Of a stretch of DNA of 64,000 bases, positions 12,211-23,920 are shown piece after piece. Origin of the DNA: Anoplolepis gracilipes (lineage: Eukaryota > Arthropoda > Insecta > Hymenoptera > Formicidae); contig NC_132975.1 in the NCBI RefSeq assembly GCF_047496725.1, positions 10,452,501 to 10,516,500 on the forward strand, written 5' to 3'. The translations under genes and the position numbers were made by a program. Under the pieces are notes generated by a model. The model had not been told where the DNA came from. It made no database searches and saw only the letters and a list, made by a program, of their open reading frames with translations. The stretch's first letter is position 1. Every line of letters starts with the position of its first letter.

Positions 12211-14124
12211 GCACAAAGCTTCGCACAGATGATGTTTAATATTTCGCGATATGTTTATACCGTGATTATTTACTGTTTATGCAAATGCCATTACCATAAA
12301 TGAGATAGTAATTTTCCTAAGCGTCATTATCGATAAATTTTAAGGAAGATATCAGGAATTTCTACTGGGAATTGTATCGAGTTCCTCTAATCTCTATGAT
12401 TGTGTTGCCAAACGACAGAACGCATGTGTTATTCAGTGATCGCCTAAGCAATTACGCTTGGGCACGAACGTTTCCAAATTGAGTTCGTGTTCGCTCGCTC
12501 GTGTTATAACGCTCAGCCTGGACATTAGTTATATTCTCGAAAAGAGCTTCGCACGATACGCGGATATCAATTATTCCGAGAGCTTTAAAAGGGAATATTT
12601 TGTTCCGACCTCTAAATGCGTGGCTCGTTTTTCGCATATTTTTTGACCGCTATATTTTATGAAAATATACAATTCTGTCCTCTGACGAATTTTATTAAAT
12701 ATTCTGCTTTTTTTTTTGTATCTGTGCGTGTTTACTGAAAGATTCATATACAAAATGCAATATATGATAAATTAGCAAATGCAACCTGAAACATTAAATA
12801 TATCGAAAAATAAATAATATAAAAATAATAACAGATTAGAAGACAAAAATTAGAATTTTGAAGATTTTTAAATAAATCAAGAAATAAATATACATGAAAA
12901 TCTAACGTTAAAGGCGATTGTACATGCGCATGTATTCTCCTATAAATTTAGTGAAAGGAATAGCCGAGATCCATTATGCTTAATAGGTTCTGATGCAGAG
13001 ACTTTGAAGCTCACTCCTCAAACTTTGCATGGGAGCTGCTGGCTTATGACCACTTAGGCCAGTCGTCTTTTGAGGAAGGGTACGGATCAGGCCGTGTTTT
13101 GCGTCTCGACAGTTGCAGTATCCTGTGCTATGGGACTAGATATTCGTGTATCTCGCTTCGTCTTGCTTAAATCCGAAACTAGCTTCCAGTTCAACATTAG
13201 CAAGTCTTATAGCGTAATGCTCGATGCTCTACTTCAAATTTCGTGCTAACACGAAAGCAGATCAGAAAATATGCAAATTGTCCTAAATTATCTAATCACA
13301 GTGTGTATAAATAAAATTGTCAGAGATCGCTTTATATATATAGTCTTACAATGTGTATGGATACGTTTGTATTACAAGAAAATTTTTTAGAAAAGTAAAT
13401 CTTGAAAACATTAAATTTTTGATTTTGAATTTCTTATTCAATTTCTCTTCAATTTCATATAATAAAGAATTGCTGCTAATTAATATGAGTTAATATACAT
13501 GTAGCGAGTCGCTATAGTCAAATAAAAGAATATAAATATGAAAAGATGGTCGACATTTTTTTTTTTCTCAAATTTGCGGTTGAAGTTTTTTCTTCGAACC
13601 TCTTTCTTCGATCTCCTTTTGTCGGAAACACGTTAATGATAAAAGGGATAAAAAAATTTGCCGGGCGTATCGCGAAGAATATTCAAGTAATAAGATGATC
13701 TCGTTTTCGCCGCGGCAGGTTGGCGATGCCAATCCAATACACTTTGAATGCGAATGTAAGCAAAACGAAATTGCAGCTGCAGCGGCTGGTTTGTTCCTCC
13801 CTTCTCTTATTTAGTTAGAAAGAGAAGTCAGTCCTCAAGGTAGTTAATTAGATAGATGAAGGGTTACTTGGTCGAATAATGGAAACCGGGAGGAGCAAGC
13901 TCTCTCGGCATTGTCCAAAATAGTCCGGAAACTGTTCGTTGTTCCGGTGCGATTCGTAGACGTGTATGCGCCTTGCGACTTCCCTTTCCCTGCACGTATC
14001 TCATTTTTATTTCGGCTCTCTAATAAAAGCGCGAACTCGATCTAATTTTGTTTGAGGCAATTTGTTTTTCCCATGCCACTTTATTCACCCACAAATCACC
14101 CCTCCTTTCTATCCTGTGCCTCTC
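12211..14124. other. No gene recognised; one weak stem-loop
   Basis: AT-rich DNA with a more complex island at 12950-13260. In that island CCTCAAA (near 13016) can pair with TTTGAGG (near 13070), around an inner CTGGC/GCCAG pair. I recognise no known microRNA seed there. A moderately GC-rich stretch at 13680-14040 has no open frame of note. Confidence 0.45.
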
Positions 14125-14385
14125 ACAAGTAAAACCTATCTTTGTGTAACTCGCCGATTTTATTGAAACTCAATATACTTGTAGAGTAGTCAAAAATAAT
14201 ACATACGTATTTTTTTATATCCGCAAAGTATATTTTGACTTTTGAAAATGGTTTTGGAATTTTCACATGTCGCTGAAACAAAATCCAATGTAAAAGTTAT
14301 AGAATTCAAAATTATTTTTGATTACTCTACAAGTATCTTGAGTTTCAATAAAATTGGCGAGTGACACGAAGGTAGGTTTACTTGT
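14125..14385. mobile_element. 261-bp hairpin (MITE-like)
   Basis: Arm 14125-14200 pairs with arm 14311-14385. Both read ACAAGTAAA(A)CCTA then ACTCGCC(G/A)ATTTTATTG inward, and continue to TCAAAAATAAT with few mismatches. The ~110-base spacer is AT-rich with no coding frame. No clear target-site duplication was found. The outermost bases ACAAG...CTTGT coincide with those of the large inverted repeat at 46.4 kb, which may be chance. Confidence 0.75.
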
Positions 14386-14639
14386 CAGTGGCTATTATAT
14401 AATGCAATATAAATATAGAAAAATGTTCTGCTTGAAAAGTCTCATACTGATGTGATATGCTTAAACATCTCGAGTAATATTAAATATGAAAAAAAGAGCT
14501 CTTTCTCTCTCTCTCTCTCTATCTTGATATAAAATACATATAAAAATAGTAAACTTTTGATTAAATATAGAAATCCTCCAATATCTCGAACGCTTTTTAC
14601 ATTATTTGAACGATTCGAATTAATGCGAAAACTTTTTGC

Positions 14640-15110
14640 AATGAGCGATGCCGCGATGTTGGCGTAACGCCTGGCAACCGAGATTTGCGAGAGTAACCGA
14701 GTCACGAACTCGCGGCAAGAATAAGAAGGAGAAGTAGAAACGGGGGTAACGTAGCGGGTTACGTCTCGGTAATGGTACCGGAAACTACACTTACCCGGGA
14801 GTTCCGGCGCTTTGAGCCTTCCTGCGCGCTGCCGGCTTCGTACTCTCGCTCGGGCTTCTTATAGTTCACGCTAACGGCCATTCGCCGCTCCCCGCTATAT
14901 CCGAAATCCATGAATCCGCATGGCGGGGTACTGTCGTGAGCCCTGGCATCGCGAAAGTCGGAAAGCGAATTCCTTACGGAAATTGGAAGGAGCGTATTTA
15001 TTGCTGCTTAGCGATTGATGCCGGAACATCGCTTCCCTCGCTAGAAACTTCCCCCGGAACGGCCGCAAATGTAGAATTTCGGAGATTTATCGTTTTCGAG
15101 AGCACGGTTT
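14640..15110. other. CpG-rich island
   Basis: GC-rich block in AT-rich surroundings, rich in CG dinucleotides and CCGG/GGCC words. Frames at 14936-15259 (plus) and 14998-15228 (minus) overlap antisense, and both end in T-rich low-information tails. No protein family recognised. Possible promoter or regulatory island. Confidence 0.35.
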
Positions 15111-15599
15111 TAATGCGTTTTCTGTTCTCCACCGTTTTTTTGGTTGTTGAAAAAATACTGCGGTGCGAATTACTGTTTTCGTATAGAAGCGCTTTCATCA
15201 CGCTATTTATTTTTTTTACTCGTAGCAATCTTATTTTTCATGGTTTATTTTTAATTTGATTGGTTTTTTTTTTTGTTATTATTTACTAATCTAACTGTAA
15301 ATATTGATATATCAATATTGCAATAATTAGTAAACTTGTTCTCTTCATTATAAAAAAAAATTAATTTGCTAATAAACCGTTACGTGTTAACGCGCTAATA
15401 GAATATTATCCCTCGAAGAATTAAAATGATAAATCATGCAAATTTTATTCTAAATTTTATTTAATGAAAATTTAATATATATTAATTATATTACGATATA
15501 ATCGAGACTAAAACTTTGTCGATAGCTTACAATCTTCATCTTTAAATTCTATGATAATACCTTCTGTCACAATTTATCTTAAAAAGAAATTACAAAATT
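15111..15599. other. AT-rich DNA with a small perfect palindrome
   Basis: AT-rich. A perfect 20-base palindrome, AATATTGATATATCAATATT, lies at 15300-15319. Nothing else recognised. Confidence 0.5.
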
Positions 15600-16200
15600 C
15601 ATTCGAGAATCTATAATTGAGAGAACGAGCGCGATTTCCGCTACATTCTGTATATCGATCGGGTGGTGCGAGCCAGGTTTCCATCGGATTAATAGCTTCT
15701 TAATTTTCTCGCTCGCAAATCGGAAGATTTACAACACGGGGAGGGCTCTCTATAGGTGCCGGGCATGCAAGCGTTGCGCTCTCTGCGATATTGGTTCGGC
15801 TCGGTCGCTTTAAACGAACGAACCGTTAATGCACTCTGACCTGGTATTGGGCGAGCCATTGTGCAACCGGGGAGCGTGTAAATAATTTCCAGCCATCTAC
15901 CTCCGCGCTCGCAATACGTACGGGCCGTTCGACGGGGGTGGGTTTTAAGGGGTTGTCTGTAAATCTTCCGCGGGACTTTTGTCAAGTGGCTGATAGCAAA
16001 GTAACGACGGATGATACTGCCGGAATGTAACGCACGAGTAAACACGTGAGTAATGCGCTCCAAGAGATGCCTAGGGTCGCGACGCGATTGTATCAGTGAT
16101 TAACTGACGATCGCGTTTAATTCACGAATCAATTTTGCCGGTAATTTTGTTTTTAATCGCCGCGCGCGTTATTCATGATAATTAGGATTACTTGTGCCTG
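15600..16200. other. CpG-rich segment
   Basis: GC-rich block with a 124-residue minus frame at 15689-16063. It has no domain that I recognise, and ordinary GC-rich composition could explain it. Toward 16090-16200 there are several GATTA/TAATT words. Confidence 0.35.
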
Positions 16201-18281
16201 CTAGAAATGAATATATAAAGCTTATATCTCTCACTTTTTCTCTCACCTAGGATTCAATATTGAAAAACGTATGACGTTTATTTTCTTCTTAAGTTATCTA
16301 TGATCTAAATTTACGAAGGATAAAGATAGAAAGATAGCAAGTCTTTAATTATCGATTAAGATGCTTCTTTGTGTAAACATTTTTTTTTGTATATCTCAAA
16401 CAAGTATATAACACGTATATAAACAAGTCTTAAAAAAGCGTCATATTATGGATTTATATTTGAACTGACGTGGAATTCAATTTGAGATCATTGAATAAAT
16501 CAGAGGTTTATATGTATGTACATCATATGTCTATAAATCTGATAAATCAGATAAAATAAAATTTTCTATTGTATCTATCCGTAACTATTTTATCATAATA
16601 TTTGATTGTACTATTTACAGTCAGAAGGAAACACACAACGTTATTTATTCGATATTTTCAATTTATATCTTTCATGGTTAATTACTAATATATTATTACT
16701 ACATATGTTTGGAAATAAAAATACTCTTTCCTAAAATAGAAAACAATGTCGAAGTTCATATAATAAATTTATAAGAACATTAATTCAATTTCATCATCAT
16801 CAGCAGCTTTTAGCTTCCTCGGTTGATGTCAAATCACGCTGTCAAAATTTCTGACACGATTATCGATACTGTTCAAACGTCACAGAACAGAGAAAAATAT
16901 AACATTACAAAAATAGAATACTAACTTGATAGTTCCATAAATGTTATAAATATTTACCGTCTATAAATCCGTCTTAAACACGATTATTATTCTAAAAATA
17001 TTTCTCACTTTATTTACCACTCCCTTTTTTATCCCATCCAAAGTATCTCAAGATAAAATATTCGAATAATTAACTAACGTTAAAAATACACATCTAATGT
17101 ACATCAAAAATTAAAATATTCACACATTAAAATTTCACCAGTTTAATCTTTTTTTGTTCTGCGTGACTTTCGAGAGAAACTCTACGCTATTTTCAAAGTT
17201 ATGAACTGTCACGATTTATTTTTAATATTGTTCAAATCAAGAGAATGAAACACAATTTTCTGTTTAAAAGTAATTTATGTCATTATTTATATATCACGAG
17301 ATCGATATTTATTAACTGATTCGTGCTAACAATGAGTAATAAAGCGAGACACGTTCAAAGTTTATTTTATCCTCGAGTAGTCTACTCAAGTAACAGAGTA
17401 ATGGCCATTGCTTTCTCAATGTTCGACCGCGCAAAGTCTCGTCCAAACGAAGACACACCAAGTCACGGAACCTCGGCGGAAGTCAAATTTCGCAATTTTG
17501 CACGAGGGCCGGAATTTACGTTGTCAGCGGCATGAAGCACTTGGGCTACAAATTTATGGGCCGGATCTTCAAACAAGATGTACGTAAAGCACGATTCTCC
17601 GTCCGTTTCTGAGCGCGGGAGTAAAATTAATTAAGCAGTCAAGGACAAACTATCTGCTAGACATATCCAGGGATGTGAACCCGGCCGCCCAATTTTCAGT
17701 CGAGGCATATTGCGGTTCTCCCTCTCTCTCTTATTCTCTCGTCTCGCTCTCTATCTCACTCCCTTTCTCTCTCTGTCTCTCCGTTCTCCTGTCCTTTGTC
17801 GTCCTCTTTTCCTCCTCGTGGGATTATTCAAATGTCGTCTTGTCGCGTGTCATCCTCGAAAATACTTTTCAAATTGTCTATTAACGTCCCGCCGCTACTC
17901 TACCTTTCATCGCGTATTTTACTTTTATTGCGCGAATTCAAGAGATTGGATGAATTGCGAGAGTCTCTACGGTTTTGTTATTGAGTCCTTTAAAAGTTGA
18001 TTGGTCGTATCAACATTGTTTAGTGGAATCGTAAGCGAAAACGTTAATTAAGATATATAAGTTATGTGAAGATGTTACAATGTACAGAATTCCTTTTGTT
18101 AGATGTTGCAGAATGTAAAAGTCTTCGATGCATTTATCTTGCAACAATGAACATTAATTCCATTATGAAAACGATAAACAATGAACGCACAAAACATGAA
18201 TTTTGCTATATTAATGAAGCTACTATATCATTAAGTTTGCAAATTTTGCTAAAAAATCATCGAAGTATCTATGGACAAAGA
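16201..18281. other. No gene recognised
   Basis: AT-rich to about 17300, then moderately GC-rich with a pyrimidine-rich stretch at 17715-17815 (CTCT/CCCT). The plus frames at 17675-18000 come from that tract. The plus frame at 18066-18440 runs through a 16-base T run (18282-18297) and is likely chance. Confidence 0.5.
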
Positions 18282-18297
18282 TTTTTTTTTTTTTTTT
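18282..18297. repeat. Poly-T run, 16 bases
   Basis: Uninterrupted T run. No adjacent retroelement 3' end was recognised. Confidence 0.9.
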
Positions 18298-18440
18298 GTA
18301 ATATTAGAAAGATTCATTGTTCGCGGTATAGAGTTATATCTCAAAGGAGACACTTTTGCGGCTTACATTTCTGTTTATATATTTTGACTCTGTTTCTCGC
18401 GATGCATCCTTTCATTTGCATTAGTTTACTTTTAGGATAA

Positions 18441-19302
18441 AACTGAGACCCAGACTTTCCTATTTATTATTCTTGTTGAATGACGCGATTCTGCTACGCG
18501 CTGTTGATCGTCACCCTTTTTGTTTTACGGAACATCTACAGATTTATACGTGATTATATAGATAATTCCTTCATATGAGTCTCTATAATCTTGCACTTGA
18601 TAGGTTCAATATATATAGTTATTAAAATTTATAAAGTAATTTTATCTATTAATATACATTTATATATAAAAATTTTTATTGTCACAATATTATAATTTAA
18701 AATTTAATTTTAAATTTATTACAAAATTTTAATAGTTGATCAGCGTTACAAATCATTCTCATGTAATAGAACGATTATTATCATGTTTTATTAATTATCT
18801 GAAATTTTGATAAAAAAACTTAAACTGCGCACACGTATCTTATCGGCTGTAAAAATAATAATTAAAAATATTAATTAGGAATAATGATTATAAAGCTGTT
18901 TATGAATTAATAGTAACATACATTTTCTTTTAGAAGAAAAATTTTTAGTGGAAACAATAAAGAGAAAAATATAAAACATTACTTCACAAAAATTTCCATG
19001 AATAAATGACATAAAAATTTCATATTTCTATTTTTTGCACAGAACATTTATTTTTTTTATCTTTCTGCGGTTCATTAATGTAATATAAAATAATACAATT
19101 TTTAAAAAGAAAAATGTCTATGTATAATTAATATTTTTATAAATATATTTTTTAACACTTTACTTCTCTCATATATGTATTACAATGTAATATGCAAAAT
19201 GAAGCAAGAATCCGTTTTAAACTCTTTTTATTAAGCTAATCAGAAATTTATTCTTATTAAAAACTAAAATATTAATGAAACACATTCATGATATCATTTC
19301 AG
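18441..19302. other. Very AT-rich DNA
   Basis: A/T-dominated sequence with no significant frame. It ends in a stretch with a usable 3' splice site (ATATCATTTCAG, AG at 19301-19302) immediately before the candidate exon. Confidence 0.55.
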
Positions 19303-19381
19303 CCGTGCATAACAGTCAAAGCATGCAACGGCGGAATCGTTTTCAAGTACGGTTACAAGAACAGGAAACTTCTCCAACACA

Positions 19382-19571
19382 ATGGCATCCTCTTCTCAAC
19401 TATTGTCATTAATCGCGTTGCTTGTCGTTCTTACGGTAAACATTCCTGCGGGAGTGCATGCATTAAACCCGCCGACATTTCTTGCGCCATCATTAGCAGC
19501 GCCTACTATAAACGTCGCGTATCTCGTATTGTTTTCCAAACGTGCGCGAGACGTCCGGACATTAACGTATG
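19382..19571 (+). CDS. Candidate first coding exon with signal-peptide-like N terminus
   Basis: Seen: a splice acceptor at 19301-19302 is followed by 79 bases and then ATG in a good context (A at -3, G at +4). The frame begins MASSSQLL, then a hydrophobic core of L, I, A and V to about residue 18, then a plausible signal-peptidase site after ...GVHA at residue 27. Two donors fit: GTAAAC at 19436, a phase-0 cut after residue 18, and GTAATT at 19572. Unspliced, the frame stops at 19577-19579 after 65 residues. Against: a second frame starting upstream (19288-19575, Cys-containing) is also open and has codon choices that look coding between about 19330 and 19410. The exon could therefore be internal, read in that other frame. 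The protein family is not recognised and no partner exon was found. Inference: 5' exon of a small secreted protein. Confidence 0.33.
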
Positions 19572-19579
19572 GTAATTAA

Positions 19580-20100
19580 TAGAATGTCGTGAAATCTCTC
19601 TCTCTCTTTCTCTCTCTGCGTGCAAGATCTCCATCTAAGTTTCTGTTATATGCGTCGTAAACTTCGACATTATTCCAGTATCCGAGTTTTCAATCGTTTT
19701 TATTTTTCCCTCCAGGTTTATATCCATGTTCTCTTTTACGTCGCAAAGTAAGAGTAGAGAATCCTCTTTTCTCTCTTCTTGATAGGATGGAATCAATAAT
19801 GTATCAGAAGGAAACGTATATTATAAGCGTATATCTATTCACTTCAAAGGGAAATGCTTTTATGCTCTTTATTTCAAACTGCTGCCAACAGAATGTTGAT
19901 GTGATCAACATTCCACTTTGTCTAAAATGATCAAAATATAATACTTGCTCTAAATGATAAACAAACTAAAAACAATTTTATTTTATACAGTTTATGCAAA
20001 AGTTTTGTGGCTAACGGTTGCATCTTTTCCGCATATTCGCGATAATTCACGAATGTTCTTAAAGCCACGCTTAAAGTTTAATAAACAAGCATAAGATCAT
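19580..20100. other. No gene recognised
   Basis: AT-rich, with a short CT run near 19598-19617. If the 19.3-kb exon is real, this is the start of its intron. No further exon was identified. Confidence 0.5.
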
Positions 20101-20540
20101 CAGATTGTTGTTGTTCCATGACGATACGCTCGAGAATCCGGCAGTTCTCAACCAACCGCCAGCACCACCAACCCCGTCCACTGGAGCGCGCCGTGCAACA
20201 TTCAGCGCCCTTCTAAGTGAAAACCGAGAACATCTCGGCGATTCCCCAAGTTTCTCAAGCGACTTCCTCCCTCCTCTTCGCGGCCATCTTCTTCCCTGTA
20301 TCTTTCTCTCCTCCGGCTTACTATATCTTTCACCGTGCATCCCTTCGCGCTCGCACTATTCCCCGCTTCCGATGTGCAGTAGCGTGCTGGAACCTCTGGA
20401 GTTGCGGCCTCATCTCAGCGTCTCTCCCTCTCGACCATACCACTAACCCTACCCGGATCCCTTATCCCTTTCCAGCCCTCTCGATGAACGGTTTCCACAG
20501 ACGTGGTCTGGACCGCTTCTCCCTTTCTCCCTCTTTCCCG

Positions 20541-20543
<3 letters not shown>

Positions 20544-20584
<41 letters not shown>
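20544..20584. repeat. (TC)n microsatellite
   Basis: About 20 uninterrupted TC units. Confidence 0.95.
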
Positions 20585-20588
<4 letters not shown>

Positions 20589-20808
20589 TCCTTCTACCTC
20601 CTTCGATCTATCCGTCTTTCTGTTCACCCGTGCGCCCCTCGATGCTCCGAAGGGGTTGGCCGACTGGCTGCTCGCCTGACTACTTGCTCGACTGCAAATC
20701 CTCCGACCTCCTCGCTTCTTCCTCTTCTCCTCGGCTTCCTTGCCCTCTTTGCTCCTCTATCCTAGGGAAGCCTCCTTCTCTTTTATACCCCCATCTCAAT
20801 TTCTCTTC

Positions 20809-20834
20809 CTCTCTCTCTCTCTCTCTCTCTTTCT
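20809..20834. repeat. (CT)n microsatellite
   Basis: About 11 CT units followed by TTCTCTC. Confidence 0.9.
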
Positions 20835-21130
20835 CTCCCGATTTGATTCTCTCCTGCTCCGTAGCTCGTGCCTGTAGCGCGCGCACCGGATATAATACGA
20901 TTCGAAATTAAACTTCCGAGGCACGCGCGGCATCCGAATAACGCGAGCGGCTGCCTAAAACAGTAAAGATATTACGTATTATTACGGCGCTCGGCTACAG
21001 GCACCGCCGCGGCACTGGTGGGTTTATGGTGGAGAACACGCGGAACACAGGATGTCTTTGGGCAGACGCGCATGTCACACCATGAGGTGACCGCCGTAAA
21101 CGGAAAATCCGTTTTCTTTGATACGCTTTT

Positions 21131-22453
21131 TCTTTAACGGTATTCTCGTAACGCATTGAAGATCTGATCTCAAGAAATCACATAAAGATACAAAAAAAAT
21201 ACTATAATTTCCTAAATAATAATACTACTTTTAATCTCTACTTTTTTTAATATTTAAAAAATATAAAACTTCTTAAAATAGAGTCTAGGTTTAAGATAAG
21301 CTTGACTTATTAAAAGATTGCGAATGAAAATTTTTGGAAAAAGTGATTTTAAAATTAAATCCTTGGTAAAATTACTAACTATTATCATTCGATATTTTTA
21401 TGTTACATAATGCAAGTGACACGTGTACGATTTATTACATCAATGTTTTTGAAGCAAATCTTTTTTACGAAACATTCAAGCTTTAATCTAACACAAGCGT
21501 CGTCCCTCAATTTTACGTCGATCTACAAATGGCAGTTTGACGTGTGATCGATAATCGCGACCGAGTAGCCCAGATTCCAAACTCATTAGCCAAACCAAGA
21601 GTAGCGAATCCATACTCTCGAAACCCGCCGCGGCTCGCGACTTGCGCCGAATGCCACGTTGCACCGCGAACGAACGTCGGTTATTTGTTATTTAACGCGG
21701 CCGTGCCCCTCATCAATCAACGGCAACAAGCGCGACGTGTCGATTTGGCGCTATTAATTTGTTTCTAGCCGTACGGAACATTACCTATCGGTGGCAGAAT
21801 TTGTCCGCGATACAAATGCATTCGCAATAAACGCGTGGAAAAAGACTAGACCACCAACTGGAGATAAATATTCTCTCGTGTAAATGAAAAAGACTATATA
21901 AAGATAGATACATTTAAATACTTTAACGAGTAATGAGTATAAATGCAGCCATTAATCAACATAAGGACTAAAAAAATGTAGCTGTATAAAGTTTGGTCTT
22001 TGGCTATTCGTTTTGATAAATACGCGGTAAGAAAAAAAAATAGAGCATAAGTAAAGAAAGAATCTAATTTAATAATATGTAATTTTGAATATAAAAAGTG
22101 TGCTAATAGCGTCAAATAAATTAATAACGTAATGTAAAAATGTAATTACGATTTGAAATAATTAAATGTATAACTTTTATATTAGACAACACAAAAATTG
22201 AATCGTGCATCCAAGAATTAATTCACAACTGCTGCGTATTCGGAAACAGTCATCAAACAAAGGTTCTCATACAGTGTCCTCCTAAATCAAGAAGTGCGCC
22301 TCCAAGAACTGGCAAACTGCCTCCATTCTTCCGTGTGTTTACAGTATACAGTGTATTTCACAAATGACGTTCGTGAAATATTAGGAAAATTAGTCGTAAC
22401 GTATATTATTAGCATCTCATACATATATATATAGTGTAACTTTCTAGAGTAAA
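21131..22453. other. No gene recognised
   Basis: AT-rich apart from 21500-21840, which is moderately GC-rich. The frame at 21544-21768 lacks any recognisable motif. Approaching 22400 the sequence contains CATCTCATACAT, a word that recurs in the tandem array that follows. Confidence 0.5.
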
Positions 22454-22965
22454 ATAAATTTAAAAAAATATTATTTAATACTATTAATAGTTAGAACTCT
22501 TTAGAAAAAAAATATGGTCACAATTGTATAAAAACTGTAATAGAGTAGGTAGAATACTAGAGAATCGATCAGCGTCTTATAAAGATTCGTTAAAAACGTA
22601 CCTTTAACCAAGTGAGATAAATTTATGAAGAAAATAATTAATACTGCTAATGATTATTAGAACTTTTTTAAAATTAAAAATTAGATTCAGAACTATTAAA
22701 AAAAACTGTAATAGAATAGACAAAACACTTGAAAATCAGCCATCTCATACATTTACGTGGCAGTATGTCTTTTTCGGATGAAATATACAGTCGGACCTCT
22801 TATCCTGCGGCAAAAAATCCTCTTATGCTACGACCGCGAAAGGGGAATTATACCCCCAGTCTCAAATTTTTGTCGTAGGATAAGAGGTCCGACTGTAATG
22901 AAAAAATTATTTAATATTTTGCTAATGATTAAAATTCTTTAGAAAATGCAAAAATACTTTCAATA

Positions 22966-22968
<3 letters not shown>
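22454..22968. repeat. Degenerate tandem array, period 163 bp
   Basis: Unit 1 starts at 22454 and unit 2 at 22617; both begin ATAAATTTA and continue with AAT(A/T)CTnnTAATnnTTAGAAC. Shared later features are CTGTAATAGA(G/A)TAG and AATCnnnC. A third, partial unit resumes at about 22898 (ATGAAAAAATTATTTAATA...GCTAATGATTA). It is offset 273 bases from the matching point of unit 2 (22625). Removing the 108-bp insert and its 2-bp duplication returns exactly 163. The array ends at a TA microsatellite. No coding frame. Confidence 0.7.
22788..22895. mobile_element. 108-bp MITE with 29-bp TIRs and TA duplication (pogo/Tigger-like)
   Basis: The left end CAGTCGGACCTCTTATCC continues to GCGGCAAAAA. The right end is its inverted repeat with about two mismatches in 29 bases. 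TA flanks both sides (22786-22787 and 22896-22897). TA target duplication and CAGT termini are typical of Tc1/mariner-superfamily elements, and the CAGTCG start recalls pogo/Tigger relatives. The internal ~50 bases are noncoding. The element interrupts the third unit of the 163-bp array, so it inserted after the array formed. Family assignment is inference. Confidence 0.85.

Positions 22969-23020
<52 letters not shown>
22969..23020. repeat. (AT)n microsatellite
   Basis: 26 AT units at the right edge of the 163-bp tandem array. Confidence 0.95.
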
Positions 23021-23025
<5 letters not shown>

Positions 23026-23920
23026 ATTTCACTCATTATTAGACATTTTAGAGTGGATTAAATACTTTACACAAATCTTTCCAAAAATATCGTAGATATA
23101 CTTCTTTTAGGTTTACTGCAATCTACTCTCATGTCCGTGACATTTCACAGAGCAGAATATTTGGATCGTGCTGTACGCGAATTGTGCATCCAACGAAGCT
23201 GCGCAAACGAACCTCTCTCTCTCCTTTCCCGGCCAACATCAGCGGCGTTATCTCGTCGGGCCAACATTATTCTATTTTAACGAAATTACTCCAAATTGTG
23301 CGTATATATCATAGTTATGCTATTGCGGTCGGTTATATTGCGCGCTAAGCGACCCTCGGTAGCGGGGGTTGGACGAGGACGCCGTCGCACCAGAAGAGGT
23401 AGCAATTCGTACGAGGGTAGATAGATACAGCAACAACCTCTCGCACGTATACTCTGGATAGTCAAACGGTCAGGATGAAAGAGAAGGGGGGGGGGAGGTG
23501 GAAAACCTGTAGGGGTTGCCGACGCTTTATAACTTTTGCTTTTTCTCATTCTGCGGCCGGTAATTGTTTTAATCCGACCTCCTCGATCCTTCCTCGCCTT
23601 CGGTTCTTCCCTGCCTCGTAAAAGCATGGGGAGGATGGAGAACGGGGGTTCGATAATTCCGAAAGGGAGGCTCGGCAAAGATATTACGTGTTATTTAAAA
23701 AACGGATTATGGGAGGTGAATTACGAGCTGGCTCGAGTTAATTATACGAGGGTGGTGGAAATTGTCGGCGGCGGAAGTGTGCGCGCGAAGTATACGAACG
23801 GAACGAGTCGCGGATGCGCGTAATTATGGTCAGGAATTGTTGGGCGCGCGCAAGACCCCCGGAAAGAATAATGCGCTTTCGTCGGATTTGCTGCGCAACG
23901 CTCGAGATGAAATTTCGCGT
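23021..23920. other. CpG-rich segment without a convincing gene
   Basis: GC-rich from about 23150, with opposing frames: a minus frame of 130 residues at 23286-23678, and plus frames of 95 and 63 residues. A G run sits at 23486-23496. No domain recognised. Confidence 0.4.

Larger units (their letters stand above)
20100..21130. other. CpG- and pyrimidine-rich island
   Basis: Strongly C/T-rich on the plus strand, with two CT microsatellites. Plus frames of 113, 182 and 93 residues here are dominated by S, L and P from CT-rich codons, and their minus counterparts by E, R and G. The first part, about 20105-20260 (frame reading DDTLENPAV...), looks more like real codons than the rest, but it is not bounded convincingly. 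From 20880 to 21110 the sequence is GC-rich with no long frame. Possible promoter region or 5' UTR. Confidence 0.35.

Noticed and set aside
16486..16500. TGAGATCATT word resembling the bantam microRNA seed
   Set aside because: The match does not extend beyond the first ten bases, and no precursor hairpin with the expected arm was seen.
20105..20260. Coding-like stretch reading DDTLENPAV... in the plus frame
   Set aside because: Codon choice looks reasonable, but there is no ATG at the start, the acceptor-like ATCAG lacks a pyrimidine tract, and the frame degrades into CT-rich sequence. Not enough to call an exon.
20217..20765. 182-residue plus-strand open frame in the CT-rich island
   Set aside because: Dominated by S, L and P from CT-rich codons and passes through a (TC)20 repeat.
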